Positions 44,290 to 52,559 of a stretch of 64,000 nucleotides of DNA are shown piece by piece; the first letter of the stretch is position 1, and every line of letters starts with the position of its first letter. A program made the position numbers and the translations under genes. Below the pieces are notes generated by a model. It was given only the letters and a program-made list of their open reading frames with translations, was not told the DNA's origin and made no database searches. Where the stretch lies: assembly GCF_030380815.1 (NCBI RefSeq), contig NZ_JAUDUY010000002.1, positions 124,001 to 188,000 of the forward strand, written 5' to 3'. Origin of the DNA: Robiginitalea aurantiaca (GTDB lineage: Bacteria; Bacteroidota; Bacteroidia; Flavobacteriales; Flavobacteriaceae).

Positions 44290-44504
44290 TTAAGAGATCT
44301 TTTTTTTATCTCAGGGAGTTATCGCGTTGGGGTTAAAGCAGTTTTGTCCTTAATGAAGTGTTTACCAACTTTAGTGGCCAGAGCCTGTTAAAGATCCGAT
44401 ATAATTTCAGGCTGTAACTTTCAAAGAGGCATTCTCAATGGTTCGTTTTAAATTTGTTACATGCGGAATAAGGAATACACCGCGCTTTTAATAACTGAGA
44501 AAAT

Positions 44505-45305
44505 ATGTATGTTGGTATGACACCTCAAACGATTCATTTCCCAAAACCTATCTGGCAAGGCCTGGGCAACCTCTTTGTATTTAAAAAGAGGCAGGTACTC
44601 CTGGTTTTAGGGCTTCTATGCGGTCTTTCAGGCTCGTATACAGGTTTTGGACAACCGCCTGCTTCCGATGACATATACACCTTTAAAAAGGGGGACCCCA
44701 ATGGGATCGGAAAATGGTATATGGGACGTGAAATAGCTCGTGTAATGGGATATCAGGGAATGGGCTGGCTGGAACGACCTTCACGGGAAGCTGAGGAGAA
44801 AACGTCGGTTCTAATCAAAAATCTGGACATTGCACCTGCAGACCGGATAGCGGATATCGGTGCCGGTTCCGGATACCATGTATTCCGGATGGCTCCTTTG
44901 GCTCCCGAAGGTGTGATCTACGCAGTCGATATCCAACCTGAAATGCTAGCCGAGATCGACCGCCGGAAAAAAGAGGATAATATTGAAAATGTGGTGCTGG
45001 TTACCGGTGATGAAAAGAGTGTGAATTTATCGGAGAACTCCGTAGATAAAGTATTGCTTGTAGATGTATATCACGAATTCAATTATCCGGTTGAAATCAT
45101 CAACTCCATTGTTCAGGCGCTGCGGCCCGGAGGTAAAATCTACCTGATTGAATACAAAGGGGAAGATGAGTCCATCCCGATAAAAAAATTGCATAAATTA
45201 ACTGTAAATCAGGCAGTAAAAGAAATGGAAGCAGCAGGCCTGAAACTCGAGGCAAAGCTGAAAAACCTCCCCAGACAGCACTGTATGATCTTTGTAAAAG
45301 CGTAA
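44505..45305 (+). CDS. Exported class I SAM-methyltransferase-like protein
   Basis: 266 residues. A membrane or signal segment (residues ~29-48, VLLVLGLLCGLSGSYTGFGQ) is followed by a Rossmann domain with SAM motif I ADIGAGSGYHVF (about 115-126), the acidic VIYAVDIQPEML, and motif IV VDKVLLVDVYHEF. The start could be 44505 or 44517; both keep the export segment. A SAM enzyme outside the cytosol is unexpected, so either it is an anchored protein with a cytosolic domain, or the signal is cleaved and the role is different. A -7 box TAAATTTG lies at 44449-44456. Confidence 0.8.
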   Translation: MYVGMTPQTIHFPKPIWQGLGNLFVFKKRQVLLVLGLLCGLSGSYTGFGQPPASDDIYTFKKGDPNGIGKWYMGREIARVMGYQGMGWLERPSREAEEKTSVLIKNLDIAPADRIADIGAGSGYHVFRMAPLAPEGVIYAVDIQPEMLAEIDRRKKEDNIENVVLVTGDEKSVNLSENSVDKVLLVDVYHEFNYPVEIINSIVQALRPGGKIYLIEYKGEDESIPIKKLHKLTVNQAVKEMEAAGLKLEAKLKNLPRQHCMIFVKA

Positions 45306-45580
45306 TATACTTAGCCATATTCCCGCCCATAAGATGGTATCTGCTTATCGCTTTTTCACTTTTGAAAGGGCCCTGAGTGAATTTGGACATTCCAAAATAA
45401 GCGAACACTTAGAATGCCCGAAGATAAAAATCCACTACTTTTGTCGGGATTTTAAGAACTCCTGAGAAATTCCTCCTTTTATTGCGTTTTCCTTCGGCAT
45501 TTTATCCAAGTCCATTCCGTTTGAGAACCCATTTATTTCTACAGGCCACAGACATTAAGTACAAATCTGATCGCTCCTGA

Positions 45581-46663
45581 ATGAATACCATCATAAATAG
45601 TGTAATTACAGGTACCGGGAGCTACATTCCCAAACTTCGCGTTAAAAACGAAGATTTCCTATCCAAAGAGTTTTTTGATTCTTCCGGCCAAAGGCTTGAA
45701 AAAACCAATCAGGAAGTTATCGAAAAATTCCTCGAAATTACGACCATAGCCGAGAGGCGCTTCGCCCGGGAGGATATGCTTAATTCTCAAATGGCTTTCC
45801 TGGCCGCTGAAGAGGCTATTTCCGCTTCGGGAATCGATAAAGAAACCCTTGATTACATTATCGTTGCGCATAATTTTGGCGATCTCCACCATGGGGATAC
45901 CCGTTCAGACATGGTTCCGAGTCTGGCCGCGCGGGTGAAGCATAAATTAAAGATTAAGAATCCGGAAACCGTAGCCTACGACATGATCTTCGGATGTCCG
46001 GGATGGTTGGAATCCATAATACAGGCGAACTACTTTATTCGTTCCGGAGATGCCCAAAAAGTATTGGTCATCGGGGCAGAAACCCTCTCCCGAATTTTTG
46101 ATCCCCACGACAGGGATGGAATGATTTATGCCGATGGAGCCGGAGCTGTGGTACTGGAAGCCAAAAAGGGTTCCGAAAAAATGGGAATACTTGCCCATAA
46201 AACCCGTTCCGATACACTGGTCTATTCCCAGATGTTATTTATGGGGGATTCCTATAAAAAATCTCCTGAGGGGGATTCGGATCGCTATTTGAAAATGCAC
46301 GGGCGAAAGCTCTACCAGTACGCCCTCGAACACGTTCCACAGGCCATTAAATCCTGCCTGGAGAAGAGTAACATTTCCATCGGGGAGGTAAAAAAACTCT
46401 TGATCCATCAGGCGAACGGTAAAATGGATGATGCCATTTTAAAAAGGCTGTATGCCCTTTACGGCATAGATTCAGCCCCGGATGACGTAATGCCCATGAC
46501 CATCGGATGGCTTGGAAACTCTTCAGTAGCTACCATCCCAACATTGCTCGACCTGATCGTAAAAGGCAAAATGCCCGGCCATGAAATAAACCCTGGGGAT
46601 ATTGTTGTTTTTGCCTCGGTAGGTGCGGGAATGAATATCAATGCCATGGTCTACAGAGCCTGA
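45581..46663 (+). CDS. FabH-like 3-oxoacyl-ACP synthase III family protein
   Basis: 360 residues. The thiolase-fold catalytic triad is visible: C139 in IFGCPGWLE, H276 in LIHQANGKM and N313 in GWLGNSSVATIP. The protein is about 40 residues longer than housekeeping FabH (~320) and has an N-terminal FFDSSGQRLEKTNQEVIEKF segment absent from typical FabH, so it probably makes a special acyl chain rather than starting fatty-acid synthesis. A consensus -7 box TACTTTTG is at 45436-45443, giving a long leader. Acyl substrate unknown. Confidence 0.88.
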   Translation: MNTIINSVITGTGSYIPKLRVKNEDFLSKEFFDSSGQRLEKTNQEVIEKFLEITTIAERRFAREDMLNSQMAFLAAEEAISASGIDKETLDYIIVAHNFGDLHHGDTRSDMVPSLAARVKHKLKIKNPETVAYDMIFGCPGWLESIIQANYFIRSGDAQKVLVIGAETLSRIFDPHDRDGMIYADGAGAVVLEAKKGSEKMGILAHKTRSDTLVYSQMLFMGDSYKKSPEGDSDRYLKMHGRKLYQYALEHVPQAIKSCLEKSNISIGEVKKLLIHQANGKMDDAILKRLYALYGIDSAPDDVMPMTIGWLGNSSVATIPTLLDLIVKGKMPGHEINPGDIVVFASVGAGMNINAMVYRA

Positions 46664-46708
46664 TCAAAGAGGGTGGATAAGTCAGATTGATTTCCTATCT
46701 TTAGGTCT

Positions 46709-46954
46709 ATGGAATCAGACGAAAACAAGGATGGTTTTGTCCACGTTTATTCAGGGTCGGAAGTACGGGTAATCCTGCTCAAAGGCTTGCTGAAGGATAA
46801 CGGGATTGAGGCAATTGTTCAAAATGATTATCAATCGGGAATTTCTGCGGGTTTTGCCGGAGGTACGGTAAACACCATACGCCTCAAAGTTCATTCTTCA
46901 GACCTGGAGAAAGCCCAGCCTGTGGTTGATGACTTCGTTGAAAATCAGCTCTAA
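46709..46954 (+). CDS. DUF2007 domain protein
   Basis: 81 residues, cytosolic. The VYSGSEVRVILLKGLLKDNGIEAIVQND pattern is the DUF2007 (putative signal-transducing / periplasmic-binding-like) domain. The -7-like box TATCTTTA at 46696-46703 ends 5 nt before the ATG, suggesting a near-leaderless mRNA. The lipoprotein gene follows after 15 nt, likely as an operon. Confidence 0.82.
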   Translation: MESDENKDGFVHVYSGSEVRVILLKGLLKDNGIEAIVQNDYQSGISAGFAGGTVNTIRLKVHSSDLEKAQPVVDDFVENQL

Positions 46955-46969
46955 TTACAGGACCTTATC

Positions 46970-47374
46970 ATGGGTTTGCGCCTTCAGATGTTTTCGCTTT
47001 TGGGTATTGCGGTATTCCTGGCCGCGTTGCCGCTTTCGGGCTGTAAAACAGAAGCGGACGGGAATAAAGAAGTATCCACTACATCGTCAGATTTTCAGGC
47101 TCCTTTTGACTCCGGGAAATGGGGTATTAAAGTTGGTGCGGATTATCCCCATAGGGAACTCATGCTTTCAACCCTGGTCTACACCGATACATTGCGAAAA
47201 CTGAACAGGGAGGAGATTCTTTCCCTGCTGGGGAGACCCGACCGTTCTTCTGAGGCCCATCTGTATTACCTGATCAATCAAACCAGGCTTGGCCCCTGGC
47301 CCCTGAAATCCCGGTTTATGGTGATAAAATTAACTCCTTCTGATACGGTGGAATGGATTAAGATTCACGAGTAA
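46970..47374 (+). CDS. Small lipoprotein with a BamE/SmpA-like domain
   Basis: 134 residues. Signal with lipobox LSGC (residues 22-25) followed by KTEADGNKE. The C-terminal half (TLRKLNREEILSLLGRPDR...LYYLINQTRLGPWPL) follows the pattern of BamE/SmpA-like lipoprotein domains (helix, GxPDR turn, strands). Co-transcribed with the DUF2007 gene. The family call is tentative. Confidence 0.72.
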   Translation: MGLRLQMFSLLGIAVFLAALPLSGCKTEADGNKEVSTTSSDFQAPFDSGKWGIKVGADYPHRELMLSTLVYTDTLRKLNREEILSLLGRPDRSSEAHLYYLINQTRLGPWPLKSRFMVIKLTPSDTVEWIKIHE

Positions 47375-47523
47375 TAGCCATAGAGGATTCGGAAGATTGA
47401 CAAGGCCGTAAGAGAAAAACACCAGAGCCCAGGATGGCAAAAGAAATTCCTTCCCATTTGTGTAAGCAACAAATAGAACGCATCCAAATTCCCGATCTGA
47501 AAAAAACCGGACAGATATTTGAA

Positions 47524-48492
47524 ATGAAATACCCCCTATTCCTTTTACTTTTTCTGCTGATCCTGCCCTTTGGGTATGGTAATACTCTGGATCGAACGAG
47601 AACTGCGGATACCCTTAAGCTGGATACACATGAGATTGTTCCCATTTCGGATTCCAGACAATACATACGTATTAAAGGATCCGTGGAAAATCCGGTACTC
47701 TTATTTCTAAGCGGTGGCCCGGGGGATACGGTCACAGGCAGCATGAAGCAAATGTTCTCTAAACTTTCAGAGGAATTTTTGGTTGTGCTCTGGGACATTC
47801 GAAGTACGGGTGAAACAGCGAAACTTGGTAATTCCAAGCCAGAATTTACCCAGGAATTGTTTGAGCGGGATACCCGGGAACTCACAGGCTATCTGTTGAA
47901 CAGATTCGGCAAAGAAAAGCTCTATCTTGCCGGCTTGTCCTGGGGCACCGTACTCGGTTTTTACATGGTTGAACACCATCCGGAACTCCTGCATGCGTTT
48001 ATTGCAGTTAGCCCGATTATCGACCAGGTACGAAGTGAGAAAATGTCCATCGAACTCCTTATGAAGGAGGCAGGGGCCGAAAATAATGAGACGGCTGTAT
48101 CCGAGCTTTCTTTGGTGGAAGTACCCTTTAAAAATGCCGATCAACTATACTATTCCCGTAAATGGATCTTTATAAAAGAAGGGAATTCTTTAGGCAAGAA
48201 AAAATCCTTTAAAAAATACGTTTACAATTGGTCGGCCACCTGGCTGGAACTCTTTAACGAAGGGATACAGACCAATCTGTTTGAGTCCCTGCCCGCTGTC
48301 GAATGCCCGGTCTATTTTATCGTGGGTAAGAACGATTATCGTACGCTTTATACTTTGGCAGAAGCGTATTACAAAGACCTAAAGGCACCCGTCAAAGGCT
48401 TTTTTCTGTTCGAAAATTCGGGGCACCTGATTCCCTATCAGGACCGGGCGCGCTTTCAGAAAACCATTATCGATTCAATCCTTAAGAAATAA
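47524..48492 (+). CDS. Exported alpha/beta hydrolase
   Basis: 322 residues from the ATG at 47524 (MKYPLFLLLFLLILPFGYG signal peptide); an upstream ATG at 47434 adds 30 non-signal residues. Alpha/beta-hydrolase elements: oxyanion motif SGGPGD, nucleophile elbow GLSWGT, catalytic Asp region VGKNDYRTLY, and His in NSGHLIPY. The GGPG oxyanion sequence is shared with proline iminopeptidases (S33). The next ORF starts 4 nt after the stop. Confidence 0.85.
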   Translation: MKYPLFLLLFLLILPFGYGNTLDRTRTADTLKLDTHEIVPISDSRQYIRIKGSVENPVLLFLSGGPGDTVTGSMKQMFSKLSEEFLVVLWDIRSTGETAKLGNSKPEFTQELFERDTRELTGYLLNRFGKEKLYLAGLSWGTVLGFYMVEHHPELLHAFIAVSPIIDQVRSEKMSIELLMKEAGAENNETAVSELSLVEVPFKNADQLYYSRKWIFIKEGNSLGKKKSFKKYVYNWSATWLELFNEGIQTNLFESLPAVECPVYFIVGKNDYRTLYTLAEAYYKDLKAPVKGFFLFENSGHLIPYQDRARFQKTIIDSILKK

Positions 48493-48496
48493 GATC

Positions 48497-48784
48497 TTGA
48501 CAAAAGACCCAAACCATAAGCCTTTCAGGGTAAAGGCTCCATTTAGTTATGTGATCCTGACGCTGCTCGTTTCCATCATCGGAACAAATTTAACCGCGCA
48601 GGTAAATATTTCCGGAAGGCTCCTGGAACGCGGGACGGGCACGCCAATTCCCTTTGCCAATATCGGGATAGAAAAAACCGCAATAGGAAGTCTTTCAAAT
48701 GCAGACGGCTCCTTCAGTATTGATATCCCTGAAGCCTACACAAACCGCAACCTGCTTTTCGCATCCCGCGAAAAGATGAAATAA
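48497..48784 (+). CDS. Short carboxypeptidase-regulatory-like (CarboxypepD_reg) protein, probably truncated
   Basis: 95 residues with a TTG start, 4 nt after the hydrolase gene. A signal segment (YVILTLLVSIIGTNLTAQ) is followed by one CarboxypepD_reg-like beta domain (VNISGRLLERGTGTPIPFANIGIEKTAIGS). In this family the domain normally ends in LxFSxIGYE and continues into a large receptor or hydrolase domain; here it stops at LLFASREKMK. Either a truncated remnant or a naturally free-standing domain. The stop overlaps the ATG at 48784. Confidence 0.55.
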   Translation: MTKDPNHKPFRVKAPFSYVILTLLVSIIGTNLTAQVNISGRLLERGTGTPIPFANIGIEKTAIGSLSNADGSFSIDIPEAYTNRNLLFASREKMK

Positions 48785-48834
48785 TGGAATCGCATCCCTG
48801 CCTGAATATTCCTATATTTAAAAAACTGTCATTT

Positions 48835-50061
48835 GTGAAAAATAGCTCCCGCATTGTGCCCCTTATCCTGATCTGCCTCCTCTCCTGTTCCGAGCCGGAT
48901 AAAAATGAGCTTTCGACTTTTAAGGTGTTCTGTGAAATGGTTTCCAGTGGCGCCAAACCCATAGCCCTGAGCCATCCCATGGAAGCGGCAGTGGCTGATG
49001 CCCATTGGAATGATTTCGAAGCGATCGCCCGACAGTACGATGTAAAACTCTACCGGGAGGACGATTTTCCGGTATCCCGGCTGTTCCCTCCTGCCCTGAC
49101 CCGGGAAAAGTCCGTGATACTGATTTTTTCCGGAAACCGATTAAAGCAATATGAACAGTTAAAAACAGACCTGAAACAGGCCGATACAACGGACCCCAAA
49201 CACCCAGAAGCCCTGGCAAGGCGTTTTGGACGATTATTGGGGTACGATACACATGGGATAAACAACTTACTGTCAAAAACTACCGGACACCGAACCCTTA
49301 ACTCCTTTGGCGTGGGAAGTCAGACCACGCATCTCTACTATGAAAATCTGGAAGGGGCACAGGCATTCTACCTCAATACCCTGGGTCTGCAAACTGCAGA
49401 TTCCCTCCGTTATCAGATCAGCCAGGATGCCTTTATTGAGTTACATCCGCTGGACGAGGCGCATCCGAAAGGCCAGCCTAAATCCACGGCTATCGCCTTG
49501 CTTACGGATCAGCTACCCCAATGGTATGCACTTATGAAGGAGCGTTCCGTTCCCATTAAATATACCTACAAGCCGAAAGAGGGTGGAGCGCACGATGGTT
49601 TTGTCGCCGTAGATCCGGGGGGGTACCTCCTTGAATTCGAAACCTTTAAGCAGCACCCTGAGAATGAACGCCTGATGAGTATCCTTGCAGATGCGTCCAG
49701 AATTCCTACGGGGGCGAAGGATCTGAATTTTTTCGGCTCCATTACCTGGACCTATCACAAGGACCTGTTAGGGATGCAGCAATTTTACGAGGAAGTACTC
49801 GGGTTCGATCTTGTTGCCGATCAGGGTTGGACCAAAATTTACCAGACCGCACCCAACAGCTTTATAGGGCTTGTAGATGAATGCAGGGGTATGGAAGACT
49901 ACGCGGATACAAAGGCTGTTGAACTTGAATGGGGTATCGAAGAATCCGAAATGTTCAATAAATATGCTGCAGTACATTGGGTACCCTACCAATTTAAAGA
50001 TTTCACCTTCTCGGGGCCTGAAAAGTACCGGTACAGCTTAAATCCAAATTATAAACCCTGA
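48835..50061 (+). CDS. Lipoprotein with two VOC (glyoxalase-like) domains
   Basis: 408 residues from the GTG at 48835, which gives a normal signal peptide with lipobox LLSC. A start at ATG 48784 would add 17 residues before it. A -7 box TATATTTA lies at 48813-48820 and favours the GTG. N-terminal ~100 residues are unassigned and helical. Two vicinal-oxygen-chelate modules follow (THLYYENLEGAQAFYLNTLG...YLLEFE and SITWTYHKDLLGMQQFYEEVLGF). The metal ligands are only partly kept (H and E appear in the first module), so catalysis is uncertain. Confidence 0.75.
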   Translation: MKNSSRIVPLILICLLSCSEPDKNELSTFKVFCEMVSSGAKPIALSHPMEAAVADAHWNDFEAIARQYDVKLYREDDFPVSRLFPPALTREKSVILIFSGNRLKQYEQLKTDLKQADTTDPKHPEALARRFGRLLGYDTHGINNLLSKTTGHRTLNSFGVGSQTTHLYYENLEGAQAFYLNTLGLQTADSLRYQISQDAFIELHPLDEAHPKGQPKSTAIALLTDQLPQWYALMKERSVPIKYTYKPKEGGAHDGFVAVDPGGYLLEFETFKQHPENERLMSILADASRIPTGAKDLNFFGSITWTYHKDLLGMQQFYEEVLGFDLVADQGWTKIYQTAPNSFIGLVDECRGMEDYADTKAVELEWGIEESEMFNKYAAVHWVPYQFKDFTFSGPEKYRYSLNPNYKP

Positions 50062-50131
50062 TAGAGCACCCTGTTTTAAGCCTCAAAATCGTTGTTTATA
50101 CGCTCCGAAGCCATCCCCGGGAAAAGAGGTG

Positions 50132-50159
50132 TTGCAGGGGTTCAGATTGACTATCTTTA
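50132..50159 (+). promoter_or_regulatory. Promoter of the haloalkane dehalogenase gene
   Basis: TTG (50132-50134), 17-nt spacer, then TATCTTTA (50152-50159). Transcription would start near 50164, 20 nt before the ATG at 50184. Confidence 0.65.
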
Positions 50160-50183
50160 AACACACCCTTATCTGAAGTCACA

Positions 50184-51086
50184 ATGGAGAATATTCTGAG
50201 AACCCCGGAGGAACGATTTGAAAACTTGCCGGGATACAATTTTAAACCCAACTATCAGGAGGTAGCACCCGCGCTTCGGATGCATTACCTCGACGAGGGT
50301 AAAAAGGAAAATCCTACCGTGCTATTGCTTCACGGAGAGCCCACCTGGTCCTATCTGTATCGAAAAATGATTCCGGGTCTTTCAGACCATTTTCGTGTAG
50401 TGGCACCCGATCTGATCGGGTTCGGAAAGTCTGACAAACCCGCGGATCGGGCCACCTATTCCTATCAGAAGCACCTGGATTGGCTAACCGCGTTAATTCT
50501 GAATTTAGGATTAACCGAAATCCTGCTCTTTGGACAGGACTGGGGTGGATTGACAGGGCTTCGACTGGTCGCACAAATGCCGGATCGGTTTTCCATGATC
50601 ATAGCTTCGAATACCACCCTGCCTACGGGTTCGGTTCCCATGCCCGAAAGTTTTATGAACTGGAGGGCGTACTCCCAGCACTCGGAGACTTTCGAAATTG
50701 GTAAAATTATCGACACCGGTACCTCAACAGACCTCAGTGATGATGTGCGTGCAGGCTATAATGCCCCTTTTCCAACAGAGGCCCATAAAGCCGGGGCACG
50801 GGTATTCCCGGTATTAGTCCCTATAGATCCGGAAGATCCGGAAGCTGCAAACAACAGGAAGGCCTGGAACGTTTTACAGCAATGGGAGAAACCCTTTCTA
50901 ACGGTATTTGGCAGTGAAGACACGATCATGAAGGGGGCTGAAAAGGCATTTCAAAATAGTGTTCCCGGGGCCCAGGGACAGGCCCACAAAATCCTGAAGG
51001 CAGGCCATTTTATACAAGAAGACCAGGGCGAAGCCCTGGCCGAGATCATTCTTGAATTCTATCAGTCGAATACTCCTGTTCGGTAG
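50184..51086 (+). CDS. Haloalkane dehalogenase, HLD-I subfamily
   Basis: 300 residues. Nucleophile D119 in FGQDWGG with halide-binding W120; catalytic acid D246 (FGSEDTIMK) after strand 7; His275 in KAGHFIQ. HGEPTWSYLYR in the oxyanion loop and FMNWRAYSQ in the cap (second halide-binding Trp, W160) are the HLD-I pattern. It would hydrolyse carbon-halogen bonds of haloalkanes to alcohols in the cytosol. The -10-like promoter and a long 3' hairpin indicate a single-gene unit. Physiological substrate unknown. Confidence 0.9.
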   Translation: MENILRTPEERFENLPGYNFKPNYQEVAPALRMHYLDEGKKENPTVLLLHGEPTWSYLYRKMIPGLSDHFRVVAPDLIGFGKSDKPADRATYSYQKHLDWLTALILNLGLTEILLFGQDWGGLTGLRLVAQMPDRFSMIIASNTTLPTGSVPMPESFMNWRAYSQHSETFEIGKIIDTGTSTDLSDDVRAGYNAPFPTEAHKAGARVFPVLVPIDPEDPEAANNRKAWNVLQQWEKPFLTVFGSEDTIMKGAEKAFQNSVPGAQGQAHKILKAGHFIQEDQGEALAEIILEFYQSNTPVR

Positions 51087-51114
51087 TCCACTTCTTTAAA
51101 GGACTCCGAACAGG
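51075..51114. terminator. Long hairpin overlapping the dehalogenase stop codon
   Basis: CCTGTTCGG + AGTCC (51075-51089, one bulged T) pairs with GGACT + CCGAACAGG (51101-51114), a 14-bp stem with an 11-nt loop. The left arm contains the last three codons and the stop. There is no real T-run on either side, so it may protect the mRNA end rather than terminate by itself. Confidence 0.6.
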
Positions 51115-51127
51115 ATTAAATAGCTGT

Positions 51128-51661
51128 TTAAAACGGATCGTATTTAAATTTCTGTCCTCCTACAGAAACATCCCCCATCAGACCACCTTTGGTATAGGTG
51201 AAAACAGCAACCCCATCGCTGAATTCTTTATTTAAACTCGCACCGGATTTAAGGGCAGTGGCAGAAACCCCCGCTCCGAACTCAAAGTTTTCTTCTTTGA
51301 ATTTGTCGACATCAGCTTGCGTTTCAAAGAAGACCACCTCAGTAATTGCCTCTCCACCTGCCTGAAAACCAACCGTCAATTCCTTTAAACTGGTCATCCC
51401 AACTATTTTTCCATTTTCGTATAGGACACCATTCCCGGATGCGCCGCCAACGATGAAGCCACCTTTACCGACGTTGGGAAATACAGCCGCCCCGGCCGAC
51501 TTGTTAAAAAAGTTCTTTAAATCCGGATTCTCTTTAGTCAGGGTTGCAACAGCCGCTTTGGCGTCCTCAATAATTTTTTGGTCTTTTTTGCTCTGTGCTG
51601 ACGCTGTCAGCCCGATACTTCCCACTAAAAGGAGTGTAATAACAAACTTAATTTTTTTCAT
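51128..51661 (-). CDS. SYLF-domain (YSC84-like) exported lipid-binding protein
   Basis: 177 residues with a signal peptide (MKKIKFVITLLLVGSIGLTASAQ). SYLF/DUF500 signatures: AVFPNVGKGGFIVGGASGNGVLYENGKIVG, VGFQAGGEAITEVVFF and a terminal VGGQKFKY. Eukaryotic SYLF domains bind phosphoinositides; bacterial exported versions are probably envelope lipid-binding proteins. Monocistronic, convergent with the dehalogenase gene. Confidence 0.92.
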   Translation of the reverse strand: MKKIKFVITLLLVGSIGLTASAQSKKDQKIIEDAKAAVATLTKENPDLKNFFNKSAGAAVFPNVGKGGFIVGGASGNGVLYENGKIVGMTSLKELTVGFQAGGEAITEVVFFETQADVDKFKEENFEFGAGVSATALKSGASLNKEFSDGVAVFTYTKGGLMGDVSVGGQKFKYDPF

Positions 51662-51826
51662 TTTCTCAAATATTAATTAGCCATAGAAGGTACGAAAAAT
51701 TCGACTTCTGAAAGCGCTTATACCTCAAAATATTCGCAGATAGTCACCCCCAGGGAAAACTTCACAAAGCCTTCAGGAGTGTGTCCTTCATTAAGGTGGC
51801 ATACAGGGACAAAAAGGCGATTCCAT

Positions 51827-52360
51827 TTACCAGGTGTACTCAGGAGGTTCAATCCCACAAAGACGCAGATACAGGTTGGATTTAGCCCTGTGATTCGCCA
51901 TGTGGTCCTGAACGTAAAAAAGGGCGAAAGCACGGCTCACGGTATTCCCACTGTGATACATCACACAGGTTTCGTCCAATTGTTCCTGCTCTATGGAATT
52001 GATCACTCCTGTGGTATACTCAAAACCGCTTTCAAGCATAGCGAGAATCTCTGATTTGGTCAGGGAAGCGGCATCCGGAACCACGGGTTTCACCTCCATG
52101 CCCTCAACGTAACGCTGTGTCAGAAGTTCGATAGTATAAGCGATGTGGACCATTTGTTCCGCGAAGGTTTTGCTCACCGGTGTGGGTTGATACGCGTAAA
52201 GGCTGTCCGGCATGGCGCGAGCCACTTCCAGGCAATGATCCCGGGCTTCCTCCCAAACGGGGAGGTACATCTTTGTAAAGGGGGTTTTTGGGGTTGTTTG
52301 TTGGGCGGACAAAGTCGTTGCGATCCCCAAAAAGACGATAAGGAAGAACGTTTTTTTCAT
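51827..52360 (-). CDS. Exported DinB/YfiT-like helical-bundle protein
   Basis: 177 residues from the ATG at 52360 (MKKTFFLIVFLGIATTLSAQ signal); an ATG four codons upstream is also open. The DinB four-helix bundle supplies three metal-binding His: the pattern QMVHIAYTIELL, later VQDHMANHRAKSNLYLR. The family contains metal-dependent thiol transferases and related enzymes; exported members are common in Bacteroidota and uncharacterised. Confidence 0.85.
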   Translation of the reverse strand: MKKTFFLIVFLGIATTLSAQQTTPKTPFTKMYLPVWEEARDHCLEVARAMPDSLYAYQPTPVSKTFAEQMVHIAYTIELLTQRYVEGMEVKPVVPDAASLTKSEILAMLESGFEYTTGVINSIEQEQLDETCVMYHSGNTVSRAFALFYVQDHMANHRAKSNLYLRLCGIEPPEYTW

Positions 52361-52559
52361 TTCTGACAACATAAAGGTCTGAAGGAATTCGGCGTTCGAA
52401 TGCCAATGATGGAAGTAAAGTAGATAAATATTTTTATTTCACGGGCTTGGAGATTTCAGCTTTCCTCAAATTTCCTACTTTTAAGGAGAACCTCCCTGAG
52501 GTCTGTGTTACGCACCGACGAGGGTTATACACCCAGGGGTTCCTCAAAATGTTTTTAAA

